A stretch of DNA of 52,505 bases from an uncultured Spirochaetaceae bacterium. GTDB taxonomy: Bacteria; Spirochaetota; Spirochaetia; Sphaerochaetales; Sphaerochaetaceae. This document shows, one piece after another, positions 32,260 through 41,063 of the stretch; positions within the stretch are counted from its first letter, which is position 1; the number at the start of each line of letters is the position of its first letter. The notes under the pieces are model-generated. The model saw only the letters and a list, made by a program, of their open reading frames with translations, searched no databases and was not told the origin of the DNA. Both the position numbers and the translations under genes were made by a program. The stretch covers positions 1 to 52,505 of the forward strand of contig CALXKJ010000017.1 in the NCBI GenBank assembly GCA_944388955.1, written 5' to 3'.

Positions 32260-33319
32260 AGCGTCTCATATCGAGGCCGAAGCCTTTCATATGCTCAAGG
32301 ACAACAGAGCCTGATGCTTTTGCTATATCATCAGGTACTTTCTGTCCATCGGTGAAGAAAAGAATCGGAACCTCCACTTTATATGAGAAGGAAAGCACAT
32401 TGCCTATAGTCTCTGTCTCATCGAGCTTTGTGACTGCAAGCGATGATGGAGAGTACTCTGAGTATGATGCAAACTGCTCCATGATATCCTCCTCCTTCAT
32501 GCTCGCAGGAACTGTGAGAACATAATCCGACTGAGACATGTCAAGAAGGCTCAGTAGACCTTTAAGACGGAGATTGAGCTCCTTATCCTTCGGAGAAAGC
32601 CCCATGGTGTCTATGAAGATCATATCAAAAGAGGCAAAACGCTCTACCGCTGACAACAGCTCATCCTCAGCGCCGGCAAGCGCCACAGGAATAGAGAGGG
32701 CACTTCCGAACGCTCCGACCTGCTCATATGCACCGGTACGGTAGGAGTCAAGCGTTACGATAGCAACCTTTCTCCCCGTTTTCTTGAACATATAAGCGAC
32801 TTTCGCAAGCGTTGTTGTCTTCCCCGATCCTGTAGGTCCAATGAACACGACAAAATGCTTCGGATGGATCTGCCCCTGATAGGCTATCCCCACAGTCTTC
32901 AGAAGACGCTCGGAAAGGATCATCGAAACATCACCGTTATCGGGGAAAGCTTCAATGAGCTTTGCCTTCAGTGGGTCTGTAATATGATTGGCCACGAGAA
33001 GGGATTCAGCTTCCGGGAGAAGAGGCTTGTCCCTGTAAGATTCGGTATTGAGACGCTCCTCTCTGGAGAGGGAATCCGGATCGGGCGTCCTCGCCTCCTT
33101 CTCGAATTCAGAGATATCCTTCTCCCCTGTCTTGCCGCTCTCCTTCTTTGTGCTGGCAAGGTAGCAAACTATCTCACAGCGGGGCATCCGTTTTGTAAAG
33201 AGCCCGCCATGAGTTGTGAAATCGCGGCGTGAATGGATTCTTATGCCATTCCCATATAGCTCCTGGGCTTTCTTCACTGCCGCGTCATATGATTCTGCAA
33301 CAACTGTATAGTATTCCAT
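32234..33319 (-). CDS. flhF: FlhF, SRP-type GTPase
   Basis: The 361-residue protein has the FlhF-type B-domain start (YYTVVAESYDAAVKKAQELYG), a low-complexity linker and an N-G core: G1 GPTGSGKTTTLAKVA, VAIVTLDSYRTGAYEQV, the IDTMG G3 and TKLDET G4. FlhF normally places the flagellar export apparatus at the pole and is paired with FlhG, flhA and flhB. None of these is present here; it is instead coupled to hslU (TGATG overlap). In Borrelia hslVU precede the flgB operon that ends with flhF. The sequence is intact, so it may be retained for another role or as a relic. Confidence 0.92.
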   Translation of the reverse strand: MEYYTVVAESYDAAVKKAQELYGNGIRIHSRRDFTTHGGLFTKRMPRCEIVCYLASTKKESGKTGEKDISEFEKEARTPDPDSLSREERLNTESYRDKPLLPEAESLLVANHITDPLKAKLIEAFPDNGDVSMILSERLLKTVGIAYQGQIHPKHFVVFIGPTGSGKTTTLAKVAYMFKKTGRKVAIVTLDSYRTGAYEQVGAFGSALSIPVALAGAEDELLSAVERFASFDMIFIDTMGLSPKDKELNLRLKGLLSLLDMSQSDYVLTVPASMKEEDIMEQFASYSEYSPSSLAVTKLDETETIGNVLSFSYKVEVPILFFTDGQKVPDDIAKASGSVVLEHMKGFGLDMRRFRAQVSLE

Positions 33320-34674
33320 CAGAGAATATACTTCGAAAGATCAACATTCTCGACTATATCGCCAAGACGCTCCTCAACGTAGGCCTTGGTGATTGTAATC
33401 GTCTGTCCTCCAAGCTCATCAGCAGAGAAAGCAAGCTCCTCGATAAGCTTCTCCATGACTGTGTAAAGCCGTCTCGCGCCAATATTGTCATTTGTCTGAT
33501 TGACGCTGTACGCGATTTCCGCGATACGGTGAAGCGCCTCATCATTGAAATCAATAGTGACATTCTCTGTTCCCAGAAGTGCCTTATATTGCTTCGTAAT
33601 CGCATTCTGAGGCTCTGTGAGAATCCTGTAGAACTCATCTGCTGTTAGATCATGAAGCTCAACACGGAGCGGGAATCTTCCCTGAAGCTCAGGAATGAGA
33701 TCTGAAGGCTTCGCGAATGAGAAAGCTCCTGCGGCTATGAAGAGGATATTAGTCGTGTCAATGACTCCCCACTTTGTCGAGACTTTCGAGCCTTCGACAA
33801 TCGGGAGTATATCACGCTGGACGCCTTCTCTTGAGACATCGGAGTTTGAATTGGAATTATGGGAAGCGACTTTATCTATCTCATCGATAAAGATGATTCC
33901 CATCTCTTCCGCTTTTTCCTTTGCCTCCTCGACAGCCTTGTCCTGATCGATGACTTTATCCATCTCCTCTTCTTCGATGATCTCACGAGCGCGTTTGACA
34001 GATATCTTCCTTGTCTTCTTGGCGTTACCACCGCGCTGGAACATATTGCCAAGAGAGGAAAGCGCATTCTGTAAATCCTCGATATTCCCGGATGCACCCA
34101 TCAGCTCAAAGCCTATATTCTGCCTGCCATCATATGGCATCTCGACTTCCTTATTATCAAAGACACCATCTTTCAGGAGAGCCCTGAACTTCTCTCTCGT
34201 ATCTTCGACAGAAACATCTGTATCGCTTTTCTGGCCTTCAACTGCTGGTAAGAGGAGATCAAGAAGCCTGTCCTCAACCCTCCTGTTCACTTCCTCTTCC
34301 TTCTGCTCTGCCATCTCTTCCCTTACCATTGAAAGAGAAGCGGCCATGAGATCACGGACCATCGATTCGACATCGCGGCCTACATATCCCACCTCTGTGT
34401 ATTTAGTCGCCTCGACTTTAACGAAAGGCGCATTCGCGAGCTTGGCGATACGACGTGCTATCTCAGTCTTGCCAACACCTGTAGGACCGATCATCAGTAT
34501 GTTCTTCGGAGTCACTTCATCCCTGATTTCCTCAGGCAGTCTCTTCCGTCTCACTCTGTTGCGGATTGCTATCGCGATAGTACGCTTTGCTTCATCCTGT
34601 CCGATTACATATTCATTGAGGCTCCTCACGATTTCCGAAGGAACCATATCATCAAGTTTCTTACGCTCTGGCAT
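33319..34674 (-). CDS. hslU: HslU (ClpY), ATPase subunit of HslUV protease
   Basis: The 451-residue protein is the AAA+ unfoldase of the HslUV protease. It opens with [19 protein letters not shown], has Walker [15 protein letters not shown] and Walker [10 protein letters not shown] with the I-domain between, a sensor segment [15 protein letters not shown], and the C-terminal tail [12 protein letters not shown] that inserts into HslV. The ATG at 34674 is set by GAGG six bases upstream; an upstream frame extension lacks this. It overlaps hslV by 14 bases and flhF by the TGATG junction. Intact and probably active. Confidence 0.97.
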   Translation of the reverse strand: MPERKKLDDMVPSEIVRSLNEYVIGQDEAKRTIAIAIRNRVRRKRLPEEIRDEVTPKNILMIGPTGVGKTEIARRIAKLANAPFVKVEATKYTEVGYVGRDVESMVRDLMAASLSMVREEMAEQKEEEVNRRVEDRLLDLLLPAVEGQKSDTDVSVEDTREKFRALLKDGVFDNKEVEMPYDGRQNIGFELMGASGNIEDLQNALSSLGNMFQRGGNAKKTRKISVKRAREIIEEEEMDKVIDQDKAVEEAKEKAEEMGIIFIDEIDKVASHNSNSNSDVSREGVQRDILPIVEGSKVSTKWGVIDTTNILFIAAGAFSFAKPSDLIPELQGRFPLRVELHDLTADEFYRILTEPQNAITKQYKALLGTENVTIDFNDEALHRIAEIAYSVNQTNDNIGARRLYTVMEKLIEELAFSADELGGQTITITKAYVEERLGDIVENVDLSKYIL

Positions 34675-35221
34675 CCTGTACCTCTGTAATGATGTTGTGG
34701 TTTGTATAAACACATATATCTGCAGCTATGCTGACGCTCTTCTTTGCAATTTCCTCCGCGCTCCAGTCGACTTTGGCATCAAGGTACGCCCTTGCGGCAG
34801 CCAGTGCAAAGTATCCTCCGGAGCCTATCGCGATTGCATCCCCATCGGGATCAAGCACATCGCCATTGCCGCTGATCAAGAGCATCCTGTCACCATCGGA
34901 AGCAAGGAGCATGGCATCGAAATTGCGTAACGCTTTATCAGTCCTCCACTGCTTCGCCAGCTCCACTGCCGCTCTCATGAGATCACCATTGAATTGCTTC
35001 AGCTTACCTTCGAAAAGCTCAAATAGCGTGAATGCATCTGCTGTAGAACCTGCAAAACCGCTTATAATCTTCCCGTTATAGATACGGCGTACTTTATGGC
35101 AATTGCCTTTTATAATCATTCCGCCGCCATTCTGGCCTGTCTGCGTAGCCTGACCATCACCTGCAATAGCGACTTGCCCGCCTTTACGCACTGCACATAT
35201 CGTAGTTCCGTGAATCTCCAT
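34661..35221 (-). CDS. hslV: HslV (ClpQ), proteolytic subunit of HslUV
   Basis: The 186-residue precursor belongs to the proteasome-beta family; removal of a short propeptide (MEIHG) would expose catalytic Thr of TTICAV. The core [17 protein letters not shown] and ICVYTNH segments are conserved. The segment following GDGQAT is about five residues longer than in E. coli (QTGQNGGGM), an N-terminal loop insertion. The ATG at 35221 has GGAG six bases before; a TTG one codon earlier is less likely. It is co-transcribed with an upstream xer recombinase gene and hslU, the order codV-clpQ-clpY also seen in Bacillus. Confidence 0.95.
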   Translation of the reverse strand: MEIHGTTICAVRKGGQVAIAGDGQATQTGQNGGGMIIKGNCHKVRRIYNGKIISGFAGSTADAFTLFELFEGKLKQFNGDLMRAAVELAKQWRTDKALRNFDAMLLASDGDRMLLISGNGDVLDPDGDAIAIGSGGYFALAAARAYLDAKVDWSAEEIAKKSVSIAADICVYTNHNIITEVQDARA

Positions 35222-35224
35222 CAA

Positions 35225-36115
35225 TCACTCCTTCCCTGCATGGGGATGTGTCTCCTCATAGACTTTCTTCAGTCTTGCTCTCGAGACATGTGTATAAATC
35301 TGGGTCGTGGAGATGCTCTCATGCCCTAAAAGCTCCTGGACAAGCCTTATATCCGCGCCTCTGTCCATCATGTGAGTCGCGAAGGAATGTCTGAGAGTGT
35401 GCGGCGTGAATTCTTTCTGCCACCCCAGAATATGCTTATACTTATCAAAGATAATATGCGAAGAGCTGAAGGGCAACCTTCTTCCCTTATCCCCGATAAG
35501 GAATGCATCTTCTTCGCCTTTTCCTGTTTCCGCAAGATAAAGCTCTCTCATCTCAAGATAATGCTTCATCTCATTCACCGTTTCATGTGGAAGGAAAACG
35601 AATCTTTCCTTTCCGCCTTTGCCTCTTATGAGGATTCTTCTCTGAGAGAATTCGATATCCTTCACATCTACAGAGAGCGCTTCAGATATTCTCATGCCCG
35701 TACTGTAAATCAGCAGGAAGAGCATATGATCACGCTCATCATGAAAATCCCTTCTCGGAAGAGATAGAAGATCATGCACTTCCTTTTCTGTAAGAACTGA
35801 AGGCAGGCGCTGCGCTTTCATACGCATCGATATTCCCTGAAAAGGATCGGATTTCACAATCTCTTTCCTTTCAAGATACGAATAGAAAGTCCTCAGCGCT
35901 GTAAGCTTCCTGAGAACTGAGCGTTCACTGAATTCATCCGATAGATATTCCGCATACAGTGCCGCATCTTCCTTCGTGAAGGAAAGAGGATCGAGGTTTC
36001 TTATACCCATATATCTCTTCCAGGCGCGGAGATCAGTGCTGTAGCTTATGACAGTGTTATCTGAAAGAGCCCGTACCTTCGATATGTATGAAAGGAAATC
36101 CTCTATGTAATCCAT
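35225..36115 (-). CDS. Tyrosine recombinase XerC/D family, copy 1
   Basis: From the ATG at 36115 the protein has 296 residues, the typical Xer length; the long upstream frame extension is not coding-like. The SAM-like N-terminal domain (MDYIEDFLSYISKVRALSDNT) precedes the catalytic domain with the RKHRH-Y set: Arg in STGMRISEA, Lys in [21 protein letters not shown] (His-x-x-Arg), LLGHESISTTQIYTHV (His and nucleophilic Tyr). It resolves chromosome dimers at dif. It lies directly before hslV. Whether this copy is XerC or XerD cannot be decided here. Confidence 0.95.
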   Translation of the reverse strand: MDYIEDFLSYISKVRALSDNTVISYSTDLRAWKRYMGIRNLDPLSFTKEDAALYAEYLSDEFSERSVLRKLTALRTFYSYLERKEIVKSDPFQGISMRMKAQRLPSVLTEKEVHDLLSLPRRDFHDERDHMLFLLIYSTGMRISEALSVDVKDIEFSQRRILIRGKGGKERFVFLPHETVNEMKHYLEMRELYLAETGKGEEDAFLIGDKGRRLPFSSSHIIFDKYKHILGWQKEFTPHTLRHSFATHMMDRGADIRLVQELLGHESISTTQIYTHVSRARLKKVYEETHPHAGKE

Positions 36116-36146
36116 ACCCGGATTTTCCTCATCTCCGGGAAAACTG

Positions 36147-36848
36147 TCAACGAACAATGGCCGCGTCATACTCCTTCCCCATGAATGAATACCTGCCGCG
36201 TACAGTCTCAAAGACAACTGCAGAAGGATTCTCAAAAAGCGATGAGAATGATGAGACTGCACGGCATCCTGACAGGAATAAATCCCTTCCCATTCTATTC
36301 TCAAGCGATGAGCGGAGAATCGCTGCCTCCTTCCCGTCATCAAGAAGCATCGAAACCTCTTTCTCCGCCCCTCTTCCAGTTGCCAGAAGCGCTGACGACG
36401 CAAGACGGCATGAAAGCTCTCTCGCACCCTGTATATCCTTTCCTGAAAGCACTGTGCTTATAACGCTACCGCCTGTCAGAAGAATGCGTATCATACGTTT
36501 TCGATACCTTTCCCTGTAGCCTTCTATACCGATAGCGGAAACAAGATGAACTCGCCCTCCTCCATCTTCAGCCCCCTGTATCACTGAAGTCATGCCATAC
36601 GTATCAGCTTCTGTCAGCACATCATATCCCATAAGGGATGCTTCAAGAGCTGAAATGTACATCTCCTCATGCTGTCTTGTCGCTGATGATGAAAATGATG
36701 CAAGAAGGACATTCTTCTCATATGGAAGATTGCCCATATAAAGAACAGGGATGCCATCTATCAACGATAGCATGACACCTTCATCGAGGGCTCTTCTGAT
36801 TTCACTTCTCAATTAAGCGCTGAATAGCATAACCAGGCTTCTATCCAT
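36147..36848 (-). pseudogene. DprA/Smf-like gene with early in-frame stop
   Basis: The visible body (36147-36812, 221 codons) has the DprA Rossmann order in weakened form: GIPVLYMGN, a VLLASFSSSATRQHEE strand, LMGYDVLTEADTYGM, and a late GGSVISTVLSGKDIQGAREL and LATGRG. Key signature residues such as the GSR and RNR motifs are missing and the N-terminal SAM domain is lost. A good start exists at 36848 (GAGGAG then ATG), in the same frame, but its twelfth codon is TAA (36813-36815). A restart at TTG 36812 or ATG 36773 is possible. DprA loads RecA on incoming DNA. Its position between two xer genes matches smf in other spirochaetes. Probably decaying. Confidence 0.62.
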
Positions 36849-36913
36849 AATCTCCTCTATATATCTATATCCGATAGATAGGAAGATTTGTAATGTTTTA
36901 TATAATTATTATA

Positions 36914-37867
36914 TTATTCCATATTATCTTTTGTATCATCTTCATCCCAATTCTCTACAGGTGAGAATTTATCGAAGAATGATAGAAGCGATGAAGTATC
37001 AAGGTGGGTATATATCTGGGTTGTCCGTACATCACTATGCCCGAGCATCTCCTGAACAGAGCGCACATCCGCACCTCTGACAATCATATGGGATGCAAAT
37101 GAATGGCGAAGCGTATGGATAGTAGCGTCAATGCCTATCCTTTCCACTGTCTCATGAAAGCGCTTATGCGCCGCCTGCCGTGTAAGCCGTCCACCACGTC
37201 TGTTGAGAAACAGAGCTTTTTCCTTTGGATTCTTCAGAAGCTGGGGACGGACAATAGAGATATATCTATCCAATGCGGAACGGGCATTCTCACCTATGAA
37301 TACAAAACGCTCCTTATCTCTTTTCCCTATTACTGCTATGGAGCCTTCATCTTCTTTGTACGATGAAACATCGAGAGCTACAGCCTCAGAGATTCTCATG
37401 CCTGATGAGTAAATAAGCTCAAAGAGCGTGTAATCGCGGAAGGAAAGGACGTCATCCTCCGGAAATGAAGCAAAAAGCCTGTCAACCTCCTCCTCGCTTA
37501 TGACGCGAGGCAGGTGCTCCCTTTCCTTCGGTTTCTCAACAAGCGCTGCGGGATTGACATCTTCTGTACCGACATAGCTGATGAATGTATAGAAAGCTCT
37601 GAGGGATGAAAGTATCCTTCCCTCGGTACGCTCATCAACTCCATCGTTTTCCCTTCTGTATATAAGGTATTCCTCTATAACAGCCGGTGTCGCCTCTTCC
37701 ACGCTAATGTTTTTCTCCCCAAGAAAATGAAGGAAGAGAACTGCTTCGCGAGAATAAACCTCCCGGGTTTTATCCGAGAGGCGTTTCTGGTAGGTTATAT
37801 ACCTTCTGAACGAGAGGACAAATTCTCTATCAGCTGCTGATAGCTCATTTATCTTCATCTTCGTCAT
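36914..37867 (-). CDS. Tyrosine recombinase XerC/D family, copy 2
   Basis: The 317-residue protein has an N-terminal core-binding domain ([19 protein letters not shown]) and a catalytic domain with [12 protein letters not shown] (Arg), [12 protein letters not shown] (Lys), [11 protein letters not shown] (His-x-x-Arg), and [16 protein letters not shown] (His, Tyr). It is a second, clearly different Xer-family recombinase, so with the copy at 35.2 kb it may form the XerC/XerD pair. The start overlaps the ftsZ end by 23 bases. No dif site is claimed in this window. Confidence 0.94.
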   Translation of the reverse strand: MTKMKINELSAADREFVLSFRRYITYQKRLSDKTREVYSREAVLFLHFLGEKNISVEEATPAVIEEYLIYRRENDGVDERTEGRILSSLRAFYTFISYVGTEDVNPAALVEKPKEREHLPRVISEEEVDRLFASFPEDDVLSFRDYTLFELIYSSGMRISEAVALDVSSYKEDEGSIAVIGKRDKERFVFIGENARSALDRYISIVRPQLLKNPKEKALFLNRRGGRLTRQAAHKRFHETVERIGIDATIHTLRHSFASHMIVRGADVRSVQEMLGHSDVRTTQIYTHLDTSSLLSFFDKFSPVENWDEDDTKDNME

Positions 37868-39101
37868 TTCTCGAGTATCTCAGCACAGCCGGAATTGAAT
37901 AATCATTCGGCGCCGCATTGCGCTTTCCAAGCTGCTGCTGGAGATCCTGCCACCTGTTGACTGTTATCGTTGCTGGATCAGAAGAGTCATTACGCTGTAC
38001 GCGCGGCTTCGGCTCCTCCTGAGGAGCGGCCTCTGGCTCCGCGCTGGGCCGGCTGCTGCGGGATTCCTCGAACCTCTTCCTGAAGACATCTGCTTCTGGA
38101 TCGAGAGTCATAGATGCATCACGCTGCTCAAAGCCCGTTGCGATGACTGTGACCTTGATTCTATCGCCAAGATTCTGGTTGTAGCTCTGACCGGCGATGA
38201 TGAGGGCATCATCTGCACAGCTTTCCGTGATGACTTCAACCACATCCTGATACTCCTGAAGAGTAAGGTTATCGCCACCAGCGAGATTGACAAGAACGGA
38301 CTTGGCACCATCGATTGAAGCATTCTCGAGAAGTGGATTGGAAATAGCGAGCTTAGCGGCGTCGATTGCCCTATTTGCACCCTCTCCGAATCCAAGACCT
38401 ATAAGCGCGTCGCCTTTGCCCTTCATGACAGTCTTCACATCTGCAAAGTCAATGTTGATCTCACCTGGCTCGGTTATGAGATCTGAAATACCCTGTACAG
38501 CCTGCAACAGCGCGCTGTCAGCAATAAGGAAAGCCTGCTTGATTGGGGTATTTGCCTCAACGACCTTCAGAAGGTGCTGGTTAGGAATCAGAATCAGTGT
38601 ATCGACCTGTTTTCTCAGTCTCTCGATTCCCTGCTCTGCAAGAAGGAGCTTCTTCTTTCCTTCAAACGCGAATGGCGTTGTCACGACAGCGACTGTAAGA
38701 GCGCCAAGGCCCTTGGCTATCTCAGCAACTACAGCAGCAGCTCCCGTGCCTGTACCACCGCCCATTCCAGCGGTAATGAAGACCATATCGGAATTCTCAA
38801 GCTCAGCCTTGATCTCCTCCTTGGATTCAAGAGCAGCCTTCTCGCCTATTTCAGGAACACCTCCTGCACCAAGACCGCCTGTAAGCTCCTTTCCGATAGC
38901 AATTCGCGTCTCTGCGTTAGAGCGCTGGAGAGCCTGAACATCTGTGTTCAGTGCCACGAACGAAACCTTCTTGAGACCGGAAGCAATCATCCTATTGACC
39001 GCATTGCCACCGCCTCCGCCGACGCCGACTACTTTGATGATTGTCGGAGCCGCGTCGCCTCCAGATGTTGCATCCTCGATATCGAACATATCAAAATCCA
39101 T
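37845..39101 (-). CDS. ftsZ: Cell division protein FtsZ
   Basis: The 418-residue tubulin homologue forms the Z ring. It carries the N-terminal [15 protein letters not shown], the tubulin signature GGGTGTGAA and the T7-type catalytic loop region near [12 protein letters not shown] Pro/Glu-rich linker leads to a C-terminal peptide SIPAVLRYS that should bind FtsA. ATG at 39101 is preferred over a GTG at 39107 because the GAGGGA ribosome site then has correct spacing. It follows ftsA by 10 bases. Intact and expected to be functional although FtsW/FtsI-type partners look inactive. Confidence 0.98.
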   Translation of the reverse strand: MDFDMFDIEDATSGGDAAPTIIKVVGVGGGGGNAVNRMIASGLKKVSFVALNTDVQALQRSNAETRIAIGKELTGGLGAGGVPEIGEKAALESKEEIKAELENSDMVFITAGMGGGTGTGAAAVVAEIAKGLGALTVAVVTTPFAFEGKKKLLLAEQGIERLRKQVDTLILIPNQHLLKVVEANTPIKQAFLIADSALLQAVQGISDLITEPGEINIDFADVKTVMKGKGDALIGLGFGEGANRAIDAAKLAISNPLLENASIDGAKSVLVNLAGGDNLTLQEYQDVVEVITESCADDALIIAGQSYNQNLGDRIKVTVIATGFEQRDASMTLDPEADVFRKRFEESRSSRPSAEPEAAPQEEPKPRVQRNDSSDPATITVNRWQDLQQQLGKRNAAPNDYSIPAVLRYSRNDEDEDK

Positions 39102-39111
39102 CGTCACTCCC

Positions 39112-40344
39112 TCAGAACAGCTTACTGAAAAGGCTCTTAACCTTGCCGCCGAATCCGTTCTTCTCCTGACTTCCCCCCTGAGTGGAAGAAGTATCCTTAT
39201 ATTTCTTAGCCTCTATCTTAAGCAATCCGAGAAGAGTTGAATATCTCGGATCGATATATAGACGATCTAGACCGCTGATAGCCTCCGGGAATCCTATCCT
39301 TGCCGGCATCCTGAAAATCTCAGCAGCGAGCTCCGTCGCCCCGGAAAGCAGCGCTCCGCCTCCGACAAGAATGACACCAGCACCGAAAGAGCCGGAAACC
39401 TCATGCTTCTCAAGCTCAGATGAAAGCATACTGAAAATCTCGGCCATTCTTGGCTCGATGAGTTTCGCCAGCTCTTTCCTTGGAAGCCTGATTGATGGCT
39501 TTCCACCCACCGCAGGAGTGATGATCATATCATCATTCCTCACAGAAGGCGTATGGCATGAGCCATCAGTTATCTTCATCGATTCAGCCGCAGAGCGTGG
39601 AAGCTGAAGCATGTACGCAATATCCCCGGTAACATTATCACCGCCAAGGGAAATGCCTCCGGTATATACAGGAGCACCTCCAAGATAAGCAATGCAGTCG
39701 GTCTTTCCTGAGCCAATATCAATGACAATGGCCCCCATCTCCTTCTCATCGCTGCCAAGCACGACTTCACTGTCCGCGAGCGACTGCAATACCATTCTCT
39801 GAACCGACAGTCCCGATTTCTGAACGCACTTCCTGAGATTCTGGCATATCGAAGCGGAGCCAGTAACAAGAAGAACACGCGTATCAAGACGATGACCAAG
39901 CATATCTATCGGATCCTTGATGCCAGAGCGTGAATCAACCTGGAAATCCTGCACAAGGGTGTGGAGAATCTCTGTATCCTGCGGCAAATCACGAGCACGC
40001 GCGACATCGATAGAGCGTCTTATATCCTCGCGCTTTATTTCCTGATCCCTGCTCTGTATACCAACAACGCCGCTTGACTGTATTCCTGATATATGATCAC
40101 CACCGACACCGAGTATGACAGAGGAGACTTCCGCGCCAGCCTGTATCTCTGCATCAGAGATAACTGAGCTGATAGCCTTAAGCGTCTGCTCGATATTGAC
40201 GATAGAGCCGGATCTGACGCCTTCGCTTGGACGCTCAGAAATGGATTCAATCATCAGCTGCCCATCGCGGGAAACTGAGCCGATTGCACATCTTATCCAT
40301 CCAGTACCTATATCCAATCCGACAAGAGTCTTATCAGAAGCCAT
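39112..40344 (-). CDS. ftsA: Cell division protein FtsA
   Basis: The 410-residue actin-like protein tethers FtsZ to the membrane. It begins with the ASKHA phosphate motif [14 protein letters not shown], has the 1C subdomain SHS2-type region, a second phosphate loop [10 protein letters not shown], and an adenosine motif VGGGALLSG. It ends with an amphipathic helix, [15 protein letters not shown] precedes the ATG. It sits between ftsQ and ftsZ as in other bacteria, with 11 and 10 base gaps. It looks intact, with no truncation. Confidence 0.97.
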   Translation of the reverse strand: MASDKTLVGLDIGTGWIRCAIGSVSRDGQLMIESISERPSEGVRSGSIVNIEQTLKAISSVISDAEIQAGAEVSSVILGVGGDHISGIQSSGVVGIQSRDQEIKREDIRRSIDVARARDLPQDTEILHTLVQDFQVDSRSGIKDPIDMLGHRLDTRVLLVTGSASICQNLRKCVQKSGLSVQRMVLQSLADSEVVLGSDEKEMGAIVIDIGSGKTDCIAYLGGAPVYTGGISLGGDNVTGDIAYMLQLPRSAAESMKITDGSCHTPSVRNDDMIITPAVGGKPSIRLPRKELAKLIEPRMAEIFSMLSSELEKHEVSGSFGAGVILVGGGALLSGATELAAEIFRMPARIGFPEAISGLDRLYIDPRYSTLLGLLKIEAKKYKDTSSTQGGSQEKNGFGGKVKSLFSKLF

Positions 40345-40355
40345 CTTTTAATCCC

Positions 40356-41063
40356 CTAAAGCCTTACAAGCCTATCGCTGTAAAGAGCGTACTCAGAAAA
40401 ATGCGGATTGAGTCCGCGTTTCTCATTCCTGATTACATCTATAGAATAAGCAATATTCGATGCGCTTACAGCTTCCCTGATGCGTATTCCAGCATTGAGA
40501 GAGGAAAGCACTAAAGCCAGGCTTGCACTGCCATCATTATTATTGACAGATTCAATAATATCTATCAAGTCACGGTGTTCTTCATCAAGCTCTCTGAGAG
40601 CAGCAAGGACAGAGAGCGCTGCACTATCAAAACCGCCAGAAGGGAAATCCTCTCCTGAAGGTGAATATATCACAGGGAAAAAGCTCTGGAGCGCTTCAAG
40701 GTCCCTTATGTCAGCATCAATTACGCTATCTTTGGATATGAAAGAAAGCTTTCCATCTGATAAATAGAGAAAACCGTCCTCCGCGACTGTCTCAAGCTGA
40801 AGAACGCCCTTATTGTAAGTAATGGATGCGTCAGAAATATACGGGAGTTTTCTGGCATCGCTTACGACTCCTGTCAAATCAAGAGACGGGAAATATCTGT
40901 TCTTCAAAGGCAGGATAATCTTTTCAATCGATGGTGTTGAAATACCAACAGCCTGAACATCCTTCACAGGAAAGAGAGGAAGATATCTGAATGAAAGGAA
41001 GAGAACCATGATAATAAACACCGACGCCCCGAGAGCTATCGACGCGCGTTCACTTCTTCGCAT
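40356..41063 (-). CDS. ftsQ: FtsQ/DivIB-like division protein
   Basis: The 235-residue protein has one N-terminal membrane helix (about 11-27), then a POTRA-like start (VKDVQAVGISTPSIEKIILPL) and a beta-rich domain with a DGKLSFISKDSVID strand. Sequence conservation is low but position between ftsW and ftsA and topology fit FtsQ/DivIB, which links the Z ring to FtsL-FtsB and FtsWI. The ATG has GGAGGTG upstream and overlaps ftsW by 14 bases. Assignment rests mainly on synteny. Confidence 0.82.
   Translation of the reverse strand: MRRSERASIALGASVFIIMVLFLSFRYLPLFPVKDVQAVGISTPSIEKIILPLKNRYFPSLDLTGVVSDARKLPYISDASITYNKGVLQLETVAEDGFLYLSDGKLSFISKDSVIDADIRDLEALQSFFPVIYSPSGEDFPSGGFDSAALSVLAALRELDEEHRDLIDIIESVNNNDGSASLALVLSSLNAGIRIREAVSASNIAYSIDVIRNEKRGLNPHFSEYALYSDRLVRL

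Noticed and set aside
33950-34930. Open frame of about 326 codons on the plus strand antisense to hslU and hslV
   Set aside because: It has low-complexity Ser/Leu/Ile content, lacks a ribosome site and crosses two conserved genes; it is a codon-bias artefact.
36868-36915. AT-rich segment next to the second xer gene as a dif site
   Set aside because: Runs such as TATAATTATTATATTA are palindromic by composition, but no convincing 11-6-11 Xer-binding arrangement could be drawn.
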